Positions 51,501-61,100 of a stretch of 64,000 bases of DNA are shown one piece after another. This DNA comes from Pseudorhodoplanes sinuspersici (GTDB lineage Bacteria; Pseudomonadota; Alphaproteobacteria; Rhizobiales; Xanthobacteraceae). The translations under genes and the position numbers were made by a program. Location: NCBI RefSeq assembly GCF_002119765.1, contig NZ_CP021112.1:5822501-5886500 (forward strand), written 5' to 3'. The first letter of the stretch is position 1. Each line of letters opens with the position of its first letter. The notes beneath the pieces were generated by a model. The model worked only from the letters and a program-made list of their open reading frames with translations, made no database searches and was not told where the DNA came from.

Positions 51501-52730
51501 CTACTTGTCCGGCGACATCGGAATATCGACACCGCCCTTGATGTGCTTGATCGGTCCGGCGGCGCTCGGCATGACATCGAAATCGAAAATGTCGGTCGGC
51601 AACCACAAGGTGGCGCAGGCATTCGGAATATCGACGACGCCCGAGATATGACCCTGCACCGGCGCGGTACCAAGGATGGCGTAGGCCTGCGCCTTCGAGT
51701 AGCCGAACTTGGTCAGATATTCGATCGCGTTCAGGCAGGCCTGCCGATAGGCGATATGCACGTCGAGATAATGTTGCTTGCCCCATTCATCGACCGAGAT
51801 GCCTTCGAAGATCAGATAATCGTTGTAGGTCGGCGTGATCGGCGACGGCTTGAAGATCGGATTCTTGATGCCGTATTTCGAAACACCATCCTTGATCAGC
51901 TCGACCTTCAGATGCAGCCAGCCGGCCATCTCGATCGCACCGCAGAAGGTGATTTCGCCGTCGCCCTGGCTGAAATGCAGATCGCCCATCGAGAGCCCGG
52001 CACCTTTGACATAGACTGGGAAATAGATCTTCGAGCCGCGCGACAGATCCTTGATGTCGCAGTTGCCGCCATGCTCGCGCGGCGGCACGGTCCGCGCGCC
52101 CTCGGCTGCAACCTTGGCTTTCGCGTCGCCCCTGGCCATACCGGCATGCGCAGTCGACGGGAATGGTGGATTGGCGAGCGGCGGCACGCGCGTCGGATTG
52201 GTGGCGATGAAATCCACCTCGCGTTTGTTCCAAGTGTCGAGCAGCTTCTGATCCGGCAGACAGCCGATCAGACCGGGATGGATCAGACCGGCAAACTTGA
52301 CGCCGGGCACATGACGCGAATGCGTATAGAGGCCGGAAATATCCCAGATCGATTTCTGGGCCATCGGGAAATGATCGGTGAGAAAACCACCGCCATTGTT
52401 CTTGGAGAAAAAGCCGTTGAAGCCCCAGAGGCTCTCGGGCTTCGCCCCCACATCAAGCAGATCGACTACCAGAAGATCGCCGGGCTCGGCGCCTTCCACC
52501 CCGATCGGGCCCGAGAGGAAATGCACAATCGAAAGATCGATGTCGCGCACGTCGTCCGCGGAATCGTTGTTCTTGATGAATCCGCCGGTCCAGTCATACG
52601 TCTCGATAATGAAGTCATCGCCCGGCTTGACCCACGCGACCATCGGGATGTCTGGATGCCAACGGTTATGGATCATCTCGTTCTTGTAGGGAGATTCCGA
52701 CAGATCGACTTTGACGACGGTTTTGGGCAT
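51501..52730 (-). CDS. fmdA: Formamidase/acetamidase
   Basis: 409 residues from ATG at 52730, with GAAGGAG upstream. It is close to Methylophilus FmdA in length and shows the family landmarks: HNRWHPDIP, EGAEPGDLLVVD, NGGNCDIKDLSRGS-like turn, and the long VEGAR..PPREHGGN stretch. It hydrolyses formamide to formate and ammonia. It sits 96 bases after urtE in the same direction. In Methylophilus the amidase is also linked to an amide ABC transporter. Confidence 0.93.
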   Translation of the reverse strand: MPKTVVKVDLSESPYKNEMIHNRWHPDIPMVAWVKPGDDFIIETYDWTGGFIKNNDSADDVRDIDLSIVHFLSGPIGVEGAEPGDLLVVDLLDVGAKPESLWGFNGFFSKNNGGGFLTDHFPMAQKSIWDISGLYTHSRHVPGVKFAGLIHPGLIGCLPDQKLLDTWNKREVDFIATNPTRVPPLANPPFPSTAHAGMARGDAKAKVAAEGARTVPPREHGGNCDIKDLSRGSKIYFPVYVKGAGLSMGDLHFSQGDGEITFCGAIEMAGWLHLKVELIKDGVSKYGIKNPIFKPSPITPTYNDYLIFEGISVDEWGKQHYLDVHIAYRQACLNAIEYLTKFGYSKAQAYAILGTAPVQGHISGVVDIPNACATLWLPTDIFDFDVMPSAAGPIKHIKGGVDIPMSPDK

Positions 52731-52825
52731 GTTTCCTGCTCCTTCACTTGAACTTTTAAAGAGGCACACAGAATGAACCGCCGGCTGGCGCGCGCCCCTG
52801 GCGCCGGCACAGCAGAGAACGGGGT

Positions 52826-53515
52826 TTAAACCGCGAGAAAGCGCGCAATGGCGGCCTCATCGACGCGGTCGCGGGTATCGGAATGGACGATGCTGCCGTT
52901 TTCCATCACCAGAATGCGGTCCGCCGCATCCAGCACGAAACTCAGCACCTGTTCGCAGACGACGATGCAGAGATTCTTGAGATCGCGGATCTCCTTGAGA
53001 ACCTTGGCGATGTCCTTGATGATCGAAGGCTGTATGCCTTCGGTCGGCTCGTCGAGGAGAAGAATTTTCGGATCGCTCGCCAGCGCCCGCGCGATTGCGA
53101 GCTGCTGCTGCTGCCCGCCGGACAGATTGCCGCCCCGGCGCTTTTCAAATTCACGAAGGATCGGAAACAGCGAATAGATTTCGGGCGGCACGTCGCTCTT
53201 GCCGGTGACCACAAGCCCGGTCTCGATATTCTCCTTCACCGTCATGGTGCCGAAGATCTGCCGGCCCTGCGGCACATAGGCCAATCCCTTGGCGACCCGC
53301 TGGTGGCTTTGCAGCGCCGACACATCGCTGCCGTCAACCATGATCTGCCCCGACCGCGACGGCATCACGCCGATCAGGGATTTCATCAATGTCGATTTGC
53401 CCATGCCGTTCCGGCCGACCACGGCGACAATTTCTCCGGGCTTCACCGCCATATTGATGTCGTGCAGCACCGTGCTTTGACCATAGGCGGCGGAAAGATT
53501 GCGGACTTCAAACAT
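52826..53515 (-). CDS. urtE: Urea/short-chain amide ABC transporter ATPase, UrtE-like
   Basis: 229 residues from ATG at 53515, with GAGGAAACAG upstream. Walker A GRNGMGKS (34-41), signature LSGGQ (131-135) and Walker B ILLLDEP (151-157) are intact, as is EGIQPSII after Walker B, a mark of UrtE. It is the second ATPase of the branched-chain-type transporter. It overlaps the end of urtD only by spacing of 8 bases. Confidence 0.92.
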   Translation of the reverse strand: MFEVRNLSAAYGQSTVLHDINMAVKPGEIVAVVGRNGMGKSTLMKSLIGVMPSRSGQIMVDGSDVSALQSHQRVAKGLAYVPQGRQIFGTMTVKENIETGLVVTGKSDVPPEIYSLFPILREFEKRRGGNLSGGQQQQLAIARALASDPKILLLDEPTEGIQPSIIKDIAKVLKEIRDLKNLCIVVCEQVLSFVLDAADRILVMENGSIVHSDTRDRVDEAAIARFLAV

Positions 53516-53523
53516 CTGTTTCC

Positions 53524-54270
53524 TCAATGTCCGAGATAGACTTCCTTGACTTTCGGATTGTCCTGGATCGCCTCCATATTGCCTTCCGCCAGCACCTGTC
53601 CCTGATGCAGCACGGTGACATGATGGGCGATGCTCGCCACGAACTTCATGTCGTGTTCGATCACGATCACGGACCGGTTCTTGATGATTTCCTTGAGCAA
53701 CTCTGCAGTTTTAACGCGCTCGGACACGCTCATGCCGGCGACCGGCTCATCAAGCATGAGCAATTCGGGATCCTGGATCAACAGCATGCCGATCTCGAGC
53801 CATTGCTTTTGGCCATGGCTCAGCGTTTCGGCGAGCTGGTCGAGATGCTTTTCCAGAAAAATCATGCGCGACGTCTCGCGCACGCGCTCGACAATCTCGT
53901 CAGTTCGCTTCCAGAATAGGGCGCCATGCACATCGCGCCCGCGCGGGAATGAAATCTCCAGATTCTCGAAGACGGTCAGATCTTCATAGATCGACGGTGT
54001 CTGGAATTTGCGACCGATACCGCGCCTGACGATCTGCTGCTCCTTGAGCCCAGTGATTTCCTGATCCTTGAACTTGATCGAGCCTTCACTCACTTTGGTG
54101 CGGCCGCAGATCAGGTCGAGCACCGTGGTCTTGCCGGCGCCATTCGGGCCGATAATCACACGCAGCTCACCCTTATCGACATAGAGGCTGAGATTATTGA
54201 CCGCCTTGAAGCCGTCGAACGATACAGTGACGCCTTCGAGCGCGAGTAGAAAATCGGTGTTGCTGGACAT
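53524..54270 (-). CDS. urtD: Urea/short-chain amide ABC transporter ATPase, UrtD-like
   Basis: 248 residues. Walker A GPNGAGKT (41-48), signature LSHGQ (150-154), Walker B LLMLDEP (170-176). The KFQTPSIYEDLTVFENLEI stretch is characteristic of UrtD. The alternate signature LSHGQ is normal for the LivG/UrtD group. It is 9 bases from urtC. Confidence 0.93.
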   Translation of the reverse strand: MSSNTDFLLALEGVTVSFDGFKAVNNLSLYVDKGELRVIIGPNGAGKTTVLDLICGRTKVSEGSIKFKDQEITGLKEQQIVRRGIGRKFQTPSIYEDLTVFENLEISFPRGRDVHGALFWKRTDEIVERVRETSRMIFLEKHLDQLAETLSHGQKQWLEIGMLLIQDPELLMLDEPVAGMSVSERVKTAELLKEIIKNRSVIVIEHDMKFVASIAHHVTVLHQGQVLAEGNMEAIQDNPKVKEVYLGH

Positions 54271-54279
54271 GCTGCTTTC

Positions 54280-55425
54280 CTACTCTGCCGGCGCCGGTTG
54301 CGCGTTCGCCTGCTCGCTCGCCGCGCGAGAGCGCGACATCAGCTTGGAGATGAACGGAATCATCTGATCGGTCACCAGGCCGGCAAGGCCGCGCGGGAAA
54401 GCCAGAACCACAGCGATGAACAATCCGCCCATAGCGAACAGCCAAAGTTCCGGAAAACTTTCGGAGAACAGCGTCTTGCCCCAGTTCACGAGCAATGTGC
54501 CGACCACCGCGCCAACCAGCGAATGACGACCGCCGACCGCGCAAAAGATCACCATCTCGATCGATGGCACGATCCCGACAAAGGACGGCGACATGAACCC
54601 GACCTGCAGCGTGAACATGGCGCCGCCTATTGCGGCGATCGCGGACGCCAGGCAAAAAATAAAAATCTTGAAATTGGCGACGTCGTATCCCGAGAAGCGG
54701 ACACGATCCTCTTTGTCGCGCACGGCGACCAGAATGCGTCCGAGTTTGCTGGTCAGAACAAAGCGAGCCAGAAACATTGTGCCGAGCAAGCAAAGACAGC
54801 AGACGAAGTAGAGGATGTATTTAGCACCGTCGGTGCGGATGTCCCAGCCGAGCAGCGTTCGCAGGTCGGTGATACCGTTGATGCCGCCGGTATAGCCCTG
54901 CTGGCCGATGATCAGGATGGTCATCACGGCGGCGAGCGCCTGCGTGATGATGGCGAAATAGACGCCGCCCACGCGCCGCTTGAACATCGCGGCCGACAGT
55001 ACGAAGGCGAAGAAAGCCGGGACCGCGATGACCGCGATCAGCGTGAAGGGGAACGATTTGAACGGCACCCAGAAGAACGGCAGCTCCGTGATCTGATTCC
55101 AGTCCATGAAGTCCGGAATGCCCGGCGTGGACTGGATCTTGGTGTTGGCGGGCGACGATGCTTCGAGCTTGAGGAACATCGCCATGCAATATCCGCCGAG
55201 ACCGAAGAACACACCCTGCCCGAGACTGAGGATGCCAGTATGCCCCCAGCACAGGACGAGACCGACCGCAACGAAGGCATAAGTGAGATACTTGCCGACC
55301 AGGTTGAGCCGAAAGATATCGAGGGCGAGCGGCAATACCACCAAGATCAACAGAGCGATCAGAGCGAAGCCGATGAGTTCGAGATTGCGTTTGTTTGTTA
55401 TTGCGGCCGGCATGACGACGGTCAC
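54280..55425 (-). CDS. urtC: Urea/short-chain amide ABC transporter permease, UrtC-like
   Basis: 381 residues with about ten hydrophobic segments. The CWGHTGILSLGQGVFFGLGGY motif is the LivM/UrtC hallmark. It includes an inserted loop (about 105-130). The C-terminus is charged and cytoplasmic. It overlaps urtB by 4 bases, so translation is coupled. Confidence 0.93.
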   Translation of the reverse strand: MTVVMPAAITNKRNLELIGFALIALLILVVLPLALDIFRLNLVGKYLTYAFVAVGLVLCWGHTGILSLGQGVFFGLGGYCMAMFLKLEASSPANTKIQSTPGIPDFMDWNQITELPFFWVPFKSFPFTLIAVIAVPAFFAFVLSAAMFKRRVGGVYFAIITQALAAVMTILIIGQQGYTGGINGITDLRTLLGWDIRTDGAKYILYFVCCLCLLGTMFLARFVLTSKLGRILVAVRDKEDRVRFSGYDVANFKIFIFCLASAIAAIGGAMFTLQVGFMSPSFVGIVPSIEMVIFCAVGGRHSLVGAVVGTLLVNWGKTLFSESFPELWLFAMGGLFIAVVLAFPRGLAGLVTDQMIPFISKLMSRSRAASEQANAQPAPAE

Positions 55426-56348
55426 CTTCTGACCTTGAGGACGAAGAGACCCTGCGGGCGCAGCATCAGGAGGCCGATCACGATCAGCAGGGTGAGAACC
55501 TTTGCCATCGATCCCGACAGGAAAAATTCGAGGGTCGATTGCGATTGGGAAATGGTGAGCGCCGACGCGATCGTGCCGAGCAGGCTTTGTGCGCCTCCGA
55601 ACACAACGACCAGGAAGGTATCGACGATGTAAAGTTGGCCCGCGGTCGGACCCGTCGAACCAATCATGGTGAAGGCGGAACCCGCGACGCCGGCAATGCC
55701 GCAGCCAAGACCGAAGGTGAGCCGGTCGACGCGGCGAGTATCGATGCCGACGGCGCCGCTCATGGTGCGGTTGGTCACCACTGCGCGCACCTGCAAGCCC
55801 CAGCGCGAGCGGAACAGAAGCAGCGCGACGATGCCGGTAATAACAAGCGTCAGCCCCATCACGAACAGGCCGTTAATCTGCACATCGATCGTGTCGGTCA
55901 CCGGCAGCGAACCCATCATCCAGTTCGGCAGCTGCACGCCCACTTCACGCGCGCCGAAAATAGAACGGAAGGCCTGTTGCATGATCAAGCTCAAGCCCCA
56001 GGTTGCCAGCAGCGTATCGAGCGGACGAGCATAGAGACGGCGTATCAACAACCACTCGACAGCAAGCCCAAGCGCGCCGGAGACGACGAAGGCGATGGCC
56101 ATCGCAACAAAGAAGTAGGCGCTGAAAAGAAGCGGAACGTATTGTTCGAAAACATTCGAGGTCAGATAGGTCATGTAGGCGCCGAGGATCATGAACTCCC
56201 CGTGCGCCATGTTGATCACGCCCATCTGTCCGAAGATGATGGCCAGTCCGAGCGCCATCAGCAGAAAGACCGAGAACAGGATCAGGCCGGAAAAGGCCTG
56301 CATCGCGAAGATCGAGCCAAGCTCTTCGAGCGTAAAGCCGCCAAACAT
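55422..56348 (-). CDS. urtB: Urea/short-chain amide ABC transporter permease, UrtB-like
   Basis: 308 residues from ATG at 56348, preceded by GAGG. Eight or so membrane helices, with GQMGVINMAHGEFMILGAYM, the LivH/UrtB signature. The usual extra N-terminal soluble domain of some UrtB proteins is absent. The gap to urtA is 101 bases. Confidence 0.93.
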   Translation of the reverse strand: MFGGFTLEELGSIFAMQAFSGLILFSVFLLMALGLAIIFGQMGVINMAHGEFMILGAYMTYLTSNVFEQYVPLLFSAYFFVAMAIAFVVSGALGLAVEWLLIRRLYARPLDTLLATWGLSLIMQQAFRSIFGAREVGVQLPNWMMGSLPVTDTIDVQINGLFVMGLTLVITGIVALLLFRSRWGLQVRAVVTNRTMSGAVGIDTRRVDRLTFGLGCGIAGVAGSAFTMIGSTGPTAGQLYIVDTFLVVVFGGAQSLLGTIASALTISQSQSTLEFFLSGSMAKVLTLLIVIGLLMLRPQGLFVLKVRR

Positions 56349-56449
56349 CGCGCAACCTCGTGCGTGCACCGCCGGCAGCGGTGGCAATTGCAGAAACAAT
56401 AAAGAAGACAGGCGTCCCGGCAGACCTCGCGCCGGGACGTTCGCGACGC

Positions 56450-57742
56450 CTATTGGTAGCCCTTCGGGAATGGATCGGGCTCGACCAAGTCCGCGGTCTC
56501 AAAAATCAGATCATATTGGCCATTGGTTTTCGCACGGCCGACGCGCGTCTTCGACCAGAGATGATGATTCTCATGGACCTTGACGTAGCCCTCCGGCGCC
56601 TCCTTGAATTCGACACCGGGCGAGGCGGCGGCAATCTTGTCGATATCGAACGAGCCTGCTTTTTCGACGGTCAATTTCCACAACCATGGTCCGAGATAGG
56701 CGGCCTGGGTGACGTCGCCGATCACCGTCTTCTCGCCCCACATCTTCTTGAAGGCGCCAACGAATTGCTTGTTGTTCGGATTGTCGAGTGACTGGAAGTA
56801 TTTCATGCAGGCATAGGCGCCGGCGATGTTCTCACCGCCGATGCCGTCGATCTCATCTTCGGTGACCGAAATGGTGAGCAGCGTCTGCTTGTTGAGATCG
56901 ACGCCGGCTGCCTTGAGCTGCTTGTAGAAAGCCACGTTCGAGCCGCCGACGATGATCGCGTAGATCACATCGGGCTTGGTCAGCTTGATCTTGTTGATGA
57001 CGGAGTTGAACTGGGTGTGGCCGAGGGGGAAGTATTCTTCGCCGACCACCTTGGTCTTGAGGAAGTTTTCGATATGCTTGCGGGCGATCTTGTTCGACGT
57101 GCGCGGCCAGATGTAGTCGGAGCCGAGCAGATAGAAGGTCTTGGCGCCCTTCTCCTTCGCCACCCAGTCGAGGCCGGCGATAATCTGCTGGGTTGCTTCC
57201 TGACCGGTATAGATGACGTTCTTGGACTGCTCGAGGCCTTCATAGAAGGTCGGGTAATAAAGCATGCCGTTATATTGCTCGAACACGGGCAGCACAGCCT
57301 TACGGGAGGCCGAGGTCCAGCACCCCATCACCGACGCGACCTTGTCGTTGACGAGAAGCTTCTTGGCCTTTTCCGCGAAGGTCGGCCAGTCGCTCGCACC
57401 GTCTTCCTGGATAAACTTGATCTTGCGGCCCAGCACGCCACCCGACGCATTGATCTGCTCAATGGCGAGTTTTTCGGCCTGGACCGAGCCGGTTTCCGAG
57501 ATCGCCATTGTGCCGGTCACAGAATGCAGAATTCCGACTGTGACCTCCGTATCGGTGACCGCCAGGCCCGTGGTGTTCACCTTTGCTGTCGGAAATTGCT
57601 GAGCCAGTGCGGCCGACGGCAGCAGCGCGGCCGCCGATACCGCCGCCGTGCCCATGAGCAATTGCCGCCGCGACAGAGCTTCCAAATCGAAAGGCTGTTT
57701 TCCCCAAGACTGCTTTTCCCAAGATCGTTTATCCCAAGACAT
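56450..57742 (-). CDS. urtA: Urea/short-chain amide ABC transporter substrate-binding protein, UrtA-like, Tat-exported
   Basis: 430 residues from ATG at 57742. The Tat signal SRRQLLM lies near 24-30, followed by a hydrophobic stretch ending ALAQQ. Before it is an unusual run of short repeats (SWDKRSWEKQSWGKQ). The mature part starts DTEVTVGILHSVTGTMAISETG and contains GCWTSASRKAVLPVFEQYNGMLYYP, the UrtA core. Urea, formamide or acetamide are possible ligands; fmdA downstream supports amides. It heads the operon, divergent from the sensor gene. Confidence 0.93.
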   Translation of the reverse strand: MSWDKRSWEKQSWGKQPFDLEALSRRQLLMGTAAVSAAALLPSAALAQQFPTAKVNTTGLAVTDTEVTVGILHSVTGTMAISETGSVQAEKLAIEQINASGGVLGRKIKFIQEDGASDWPTFAEKAKKLLVNDKVASVMGCWTSASRKAVLPVFEQYNGMLYYPTFYEGLEQSKNVIYTGQEATQQIIAGLDWVAKEKGAKTFYLLGSDYIWPRTSNKIARKHIENFLKTKVVGEEYFPLGHTQFNSVINKIKLTKPDVIYAIIVGGSNVAFYKQLKAAGVDLNKQTLLTISVTEDEIDGIGGENIAGAYACMKYFQSLDNPNNKQFVGAFKKMWGEKTVIGDVTQAAYLGPWLWKLTVEKAGSFDIDKIAAASPGVEFKEAPEGYVKVHENHHLWSKTRVGRAKTNGQYDLIFETADLVEPDPFPKGYQ

Positions 57743-58100
57743 GCGACGCCCCCATCCACGTTGTTCGATCCCAAGAGCGCGTGAGCCACTCTTTCGGCGG
57801 TCATGCTGGGCCTGAATATTGCAATGCAGCATACGTCAATTGACGTATTCGCCTACGCCGAATGACGTAACAAACTGAATGTGGACCAAGGCTCTAGGTC
57901 GCAGCGGGACGAGCGCACCAAACAATGGGGACATGCATTTTTTTGCGGCGCACGCTGCTCGGATTTTTGTCAATCCAGTGCGCCGACAACCGGCTAGATT
58001 TTGACGTCGCGGGACAATCGAGCAGCGCAGCGACCGGCAAGAGCGGAAACGGCAAGCCGAGCTTGCGGGCATTTGCGCGCAAACGAACAAGCGATCGGCC
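57743..58100. other. Divergent promoter region between urtA and the transporter-kinase gene
   Basis: 358 bases without a gene. It contains the 18-bp palindrome at 57831-57848 and a related half-site pair TACG/CGTA at about 57854-57869. No -24/-12 promoter was seen. The palindrome lies about 90 bases before urtA and about 250 bases before the sensor gene. Confidence 0.6.
57831..57848. promoter_or_regulatory. Perfect 18-bp palindrome, candidate operator of the LuxR-type response regulator
   Basis: ATACGTCAATTGACGTAT is its own reverse complement. It is followed after 5 bases by a weaker TACG-N8-CGTA arrangement. LuxR/NarL-type regulators bind such dyads, and the divergent sensor-regulator genes make the nearby regulator the best candidate. 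Binding is inference. Confidence 0.6.
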
Positions 58101-61100
58101 ATGACAGCGCAACAAAGAATTGTCCGTGTCCGGCGCAACTACAACAAGTGGGTCGCCAATCAGACGCTCGAGGACTACGCGCTGCGTTTCACCGCCAAAA
58201 GCGCGCGGAAATGGTCGAACTTTCGCGTCGCCAATACAGCAATCGGCGCGATTTCATTTTTGGCGCTGGAGGCCATCGGCGGCGCCATTACCGTCAATTA
58301 CGGCTTTACCAATGCCACATTGGCCATCCTGGTGGTCGGCGCGATCATCTTCCTCACCGGCTTGCCGATCACCTATTACGCCTCAACTTATGGGGTCGAT
58401 ATCGATCTGCTGACGCGCGGTGCCGGTTTTGGCTATTTCGGCTCGACGATCACATCCCTTATCTATGCGTCTTTCACGTTCATCTTCTTTGCGCTGGAAG
58501 CGGCCATTATGTCGCTCGCGCTGGAGATGTGTTTCGGAATACCGCTTTTTATCGGCTATGTGATCAGCTCGCTCGCGGTCATTCCGCTTGTCACCCACGG
58601 CATTACGCTTATCAGCCGGTTTCAGCTCTGGACGCAACCGTTCTGGATCGCGCTGCATCTGCTGCCATTCGCATTCATTGCCGTTGCCGATGTTGCATCC
58701 TTCGATGCATGGACGCGATATGGCGGCGTTTCCGAAACGGACGGCCGGACGTTCAACATTATCCTGTTCGGCGCGGCAACGACGGTTGTTTTTTCGCTGA
58801 TCGCGCAAATTGGCGAACAGGTCGACTTTCTTCGGTTTCTGCCACCGCGCGACAAAAGCCGGCGATTGGGTTGGTGGGGCGCCTGTCTGTCCGCCGGGCC
58901 AGGCTGGATCATTCCCGGCATGCTGAAAATGCTGGCAGGATCTTTCCTGGCTTTCCTGGCGGTCCAGCACCTTGTGCCGCCGGACAAGGCCGCCGAACCG
59001 ACGCAGATGTATCTGGTCGCGTTCCAATATGTCTTCTCGTCGCCAGCACTCGCCCTCGCTTTTACGGGCGCATTCGTGATCATTTCCCAGATCAAGATCA
59101 ACGTCACCAATGCCTATGCAGGATCGATCGCCTGGTCCAATTTCTTCTCTCGCCTGACCCACAGCCATCCCGGCCGTGTCGTCTGGCTCGTTTTCAATGT
59201 CACGATCGCGCTGATGCTGATGGAGCTCGGCATCTTCAAGGCGCTGGAGCACATTCTCGGTCTCTATTCGATTCTCGCCGTGGCATGGGTCGGCGCGCTG
59301 GTGGCCGATCTTGTAATCAACAAGCCACTGGGACTGAGCCCTCCCGGAATCGAATTCAAACGCGCTCATCTCTACGACATCAATCCGGTCGGTGTCGGTT
59401 CGATGGTGCTCGCGACCCTTGCTGGGATAGCCGCCTTTTCCGGGCTGTTTGGCACGACGCTACAAGCGCTGCCGGCATTTCTCACGCTGGCCGTCGCTTT
59501 TGTGGCAGCACCCGTCATCGCCTTTGTCACCAAGGGAAAATATTACATCGCGCGCAATCCCTGGCAGAACTGGGGACAAAGCCCGACCATCCCCTGCTCG
59601 ATTTGCGAACATCACTTCGAGCCGGAGGATATGGCGCAATGCCCGGCGTATTCGGGCGCCATCTGCTCGCTATGCTGTTCGCTTGAGACCCGCTGCCGCG
59701 ACTGCTGCAAGCCGGACGCGCGGATTTCCAGGCAAATCGTTGGCGTTGTCGGAAAAGCCTTACCCAGTTGGATAACGCGGCCACTGGGTTCCGACGTGGC
59801 GCATTTCCTCGGCGTTTTGTCATTGTTTGCCGGCGTGATCGCGACCGTTCTTCTGTTCGTCTATTTTCAGGTTTCCTTCGATTCCATCGTCAACAAGAGC
59901 GTCCTGAGATCGACGCTGTGGACGATTTTCTTCATCCTCACGATCATCGGCGGCATCGCCGCATGGCTGTTTGTTCTGGCCCATGAAAGTCGCAGGGTGG
60001 CGGAAGAAGAATCCCGCCGCCAGACAGACCTTCTGATGCGGGAAATCGAAGCGCATAAACGCACCGACGCCAAACTGCAAAAGGCGAAGGAAATTGCCGA
60101 AGCCGCCAGCAAAGCCAAAAGCCGATATGTGGTCGGCTTGAGCCACGAGTTACGCACGCCGCTGAATGCTATTCTCGGCTACGCACAGATCCTCGAGCGC
60201 GATCCGGACATGCCGACACGGCGGCTCGACGGCATCAGGGTCGTGCGTCGCAGCGCCGAGCATCTTTCAGGACTGATCGATGGATTGCTGGACATTTCCA
60301 AGATCGAGGCAGGACGCTTTCAACTCAATCGCAACGAGGTGCGCCTGCCCGAATTCATCGATCAACTGGTCGACATGTTCCGCCTGCAGGCGATTGCTAA
60401 GGGAATAGAATTCCATTTCGCAGCGTCCGGGCGGTTGCCGGTCGCGGTTTTTACTGACGAAAACCGGTTACGCCAGATTCTGATCAATCTGCTGTCGAAC
60501 GCGATCAAGTTCACGGAGGCCGGTCAGGTCACGTTTCGCGCTAGCTACCGTTCACAGGTTGCCGAGTTCGAGATTGAAGATACGGGTATCGGCATCGGCG
60601 CCAAGGATATCGACCGCATCTTCCAGCCGTTCGCACGCACTGAGACGGTGCGCGCGCGAGGGATTATCGGGACGGGCCTTGGACTGACAATTACAAAGCT
60701 CCTGACCGAGACCATGGGCGGACAAATTACGGTGCAGAGCGAGATCAACAGGGGCACCACGTTTCGCGTCAAATTATTCCTGTCCGAAGTCGCCCGTCCC
60801 CGCACGGCGCCGACAAAGGAAAACGCCGTCCGCGGTTACATCGGCGCAAGGCAGACCGTTCTTGTGGTGGATGACAACAGCACACAACGCGACCTCGTTC
60901 GCGAATTGCTGGCTCCGCTGGATTTCATCGTGATCACGGCCGCAAGTGGCAAGGATTGCATGACCCTTGCCAACAAACACAAGCCAAACCTCATTCTTCT
61001 CGACATCTTTATGCCGGAGATGGACGGCTGGGAGGTCGCCAGACGCCTCCGTCAATCGGCCGGAGAACGAGCTGCGATCATCATGCTGTCCGCCAATGCG

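Noticed and set aside
54298-55632. Plus-strand frame of 444 codons over urtC
   Set aside because: Antisense to a membrane protein with clear UrtC motifs; charged composition is the complement of hydrophobic codons.
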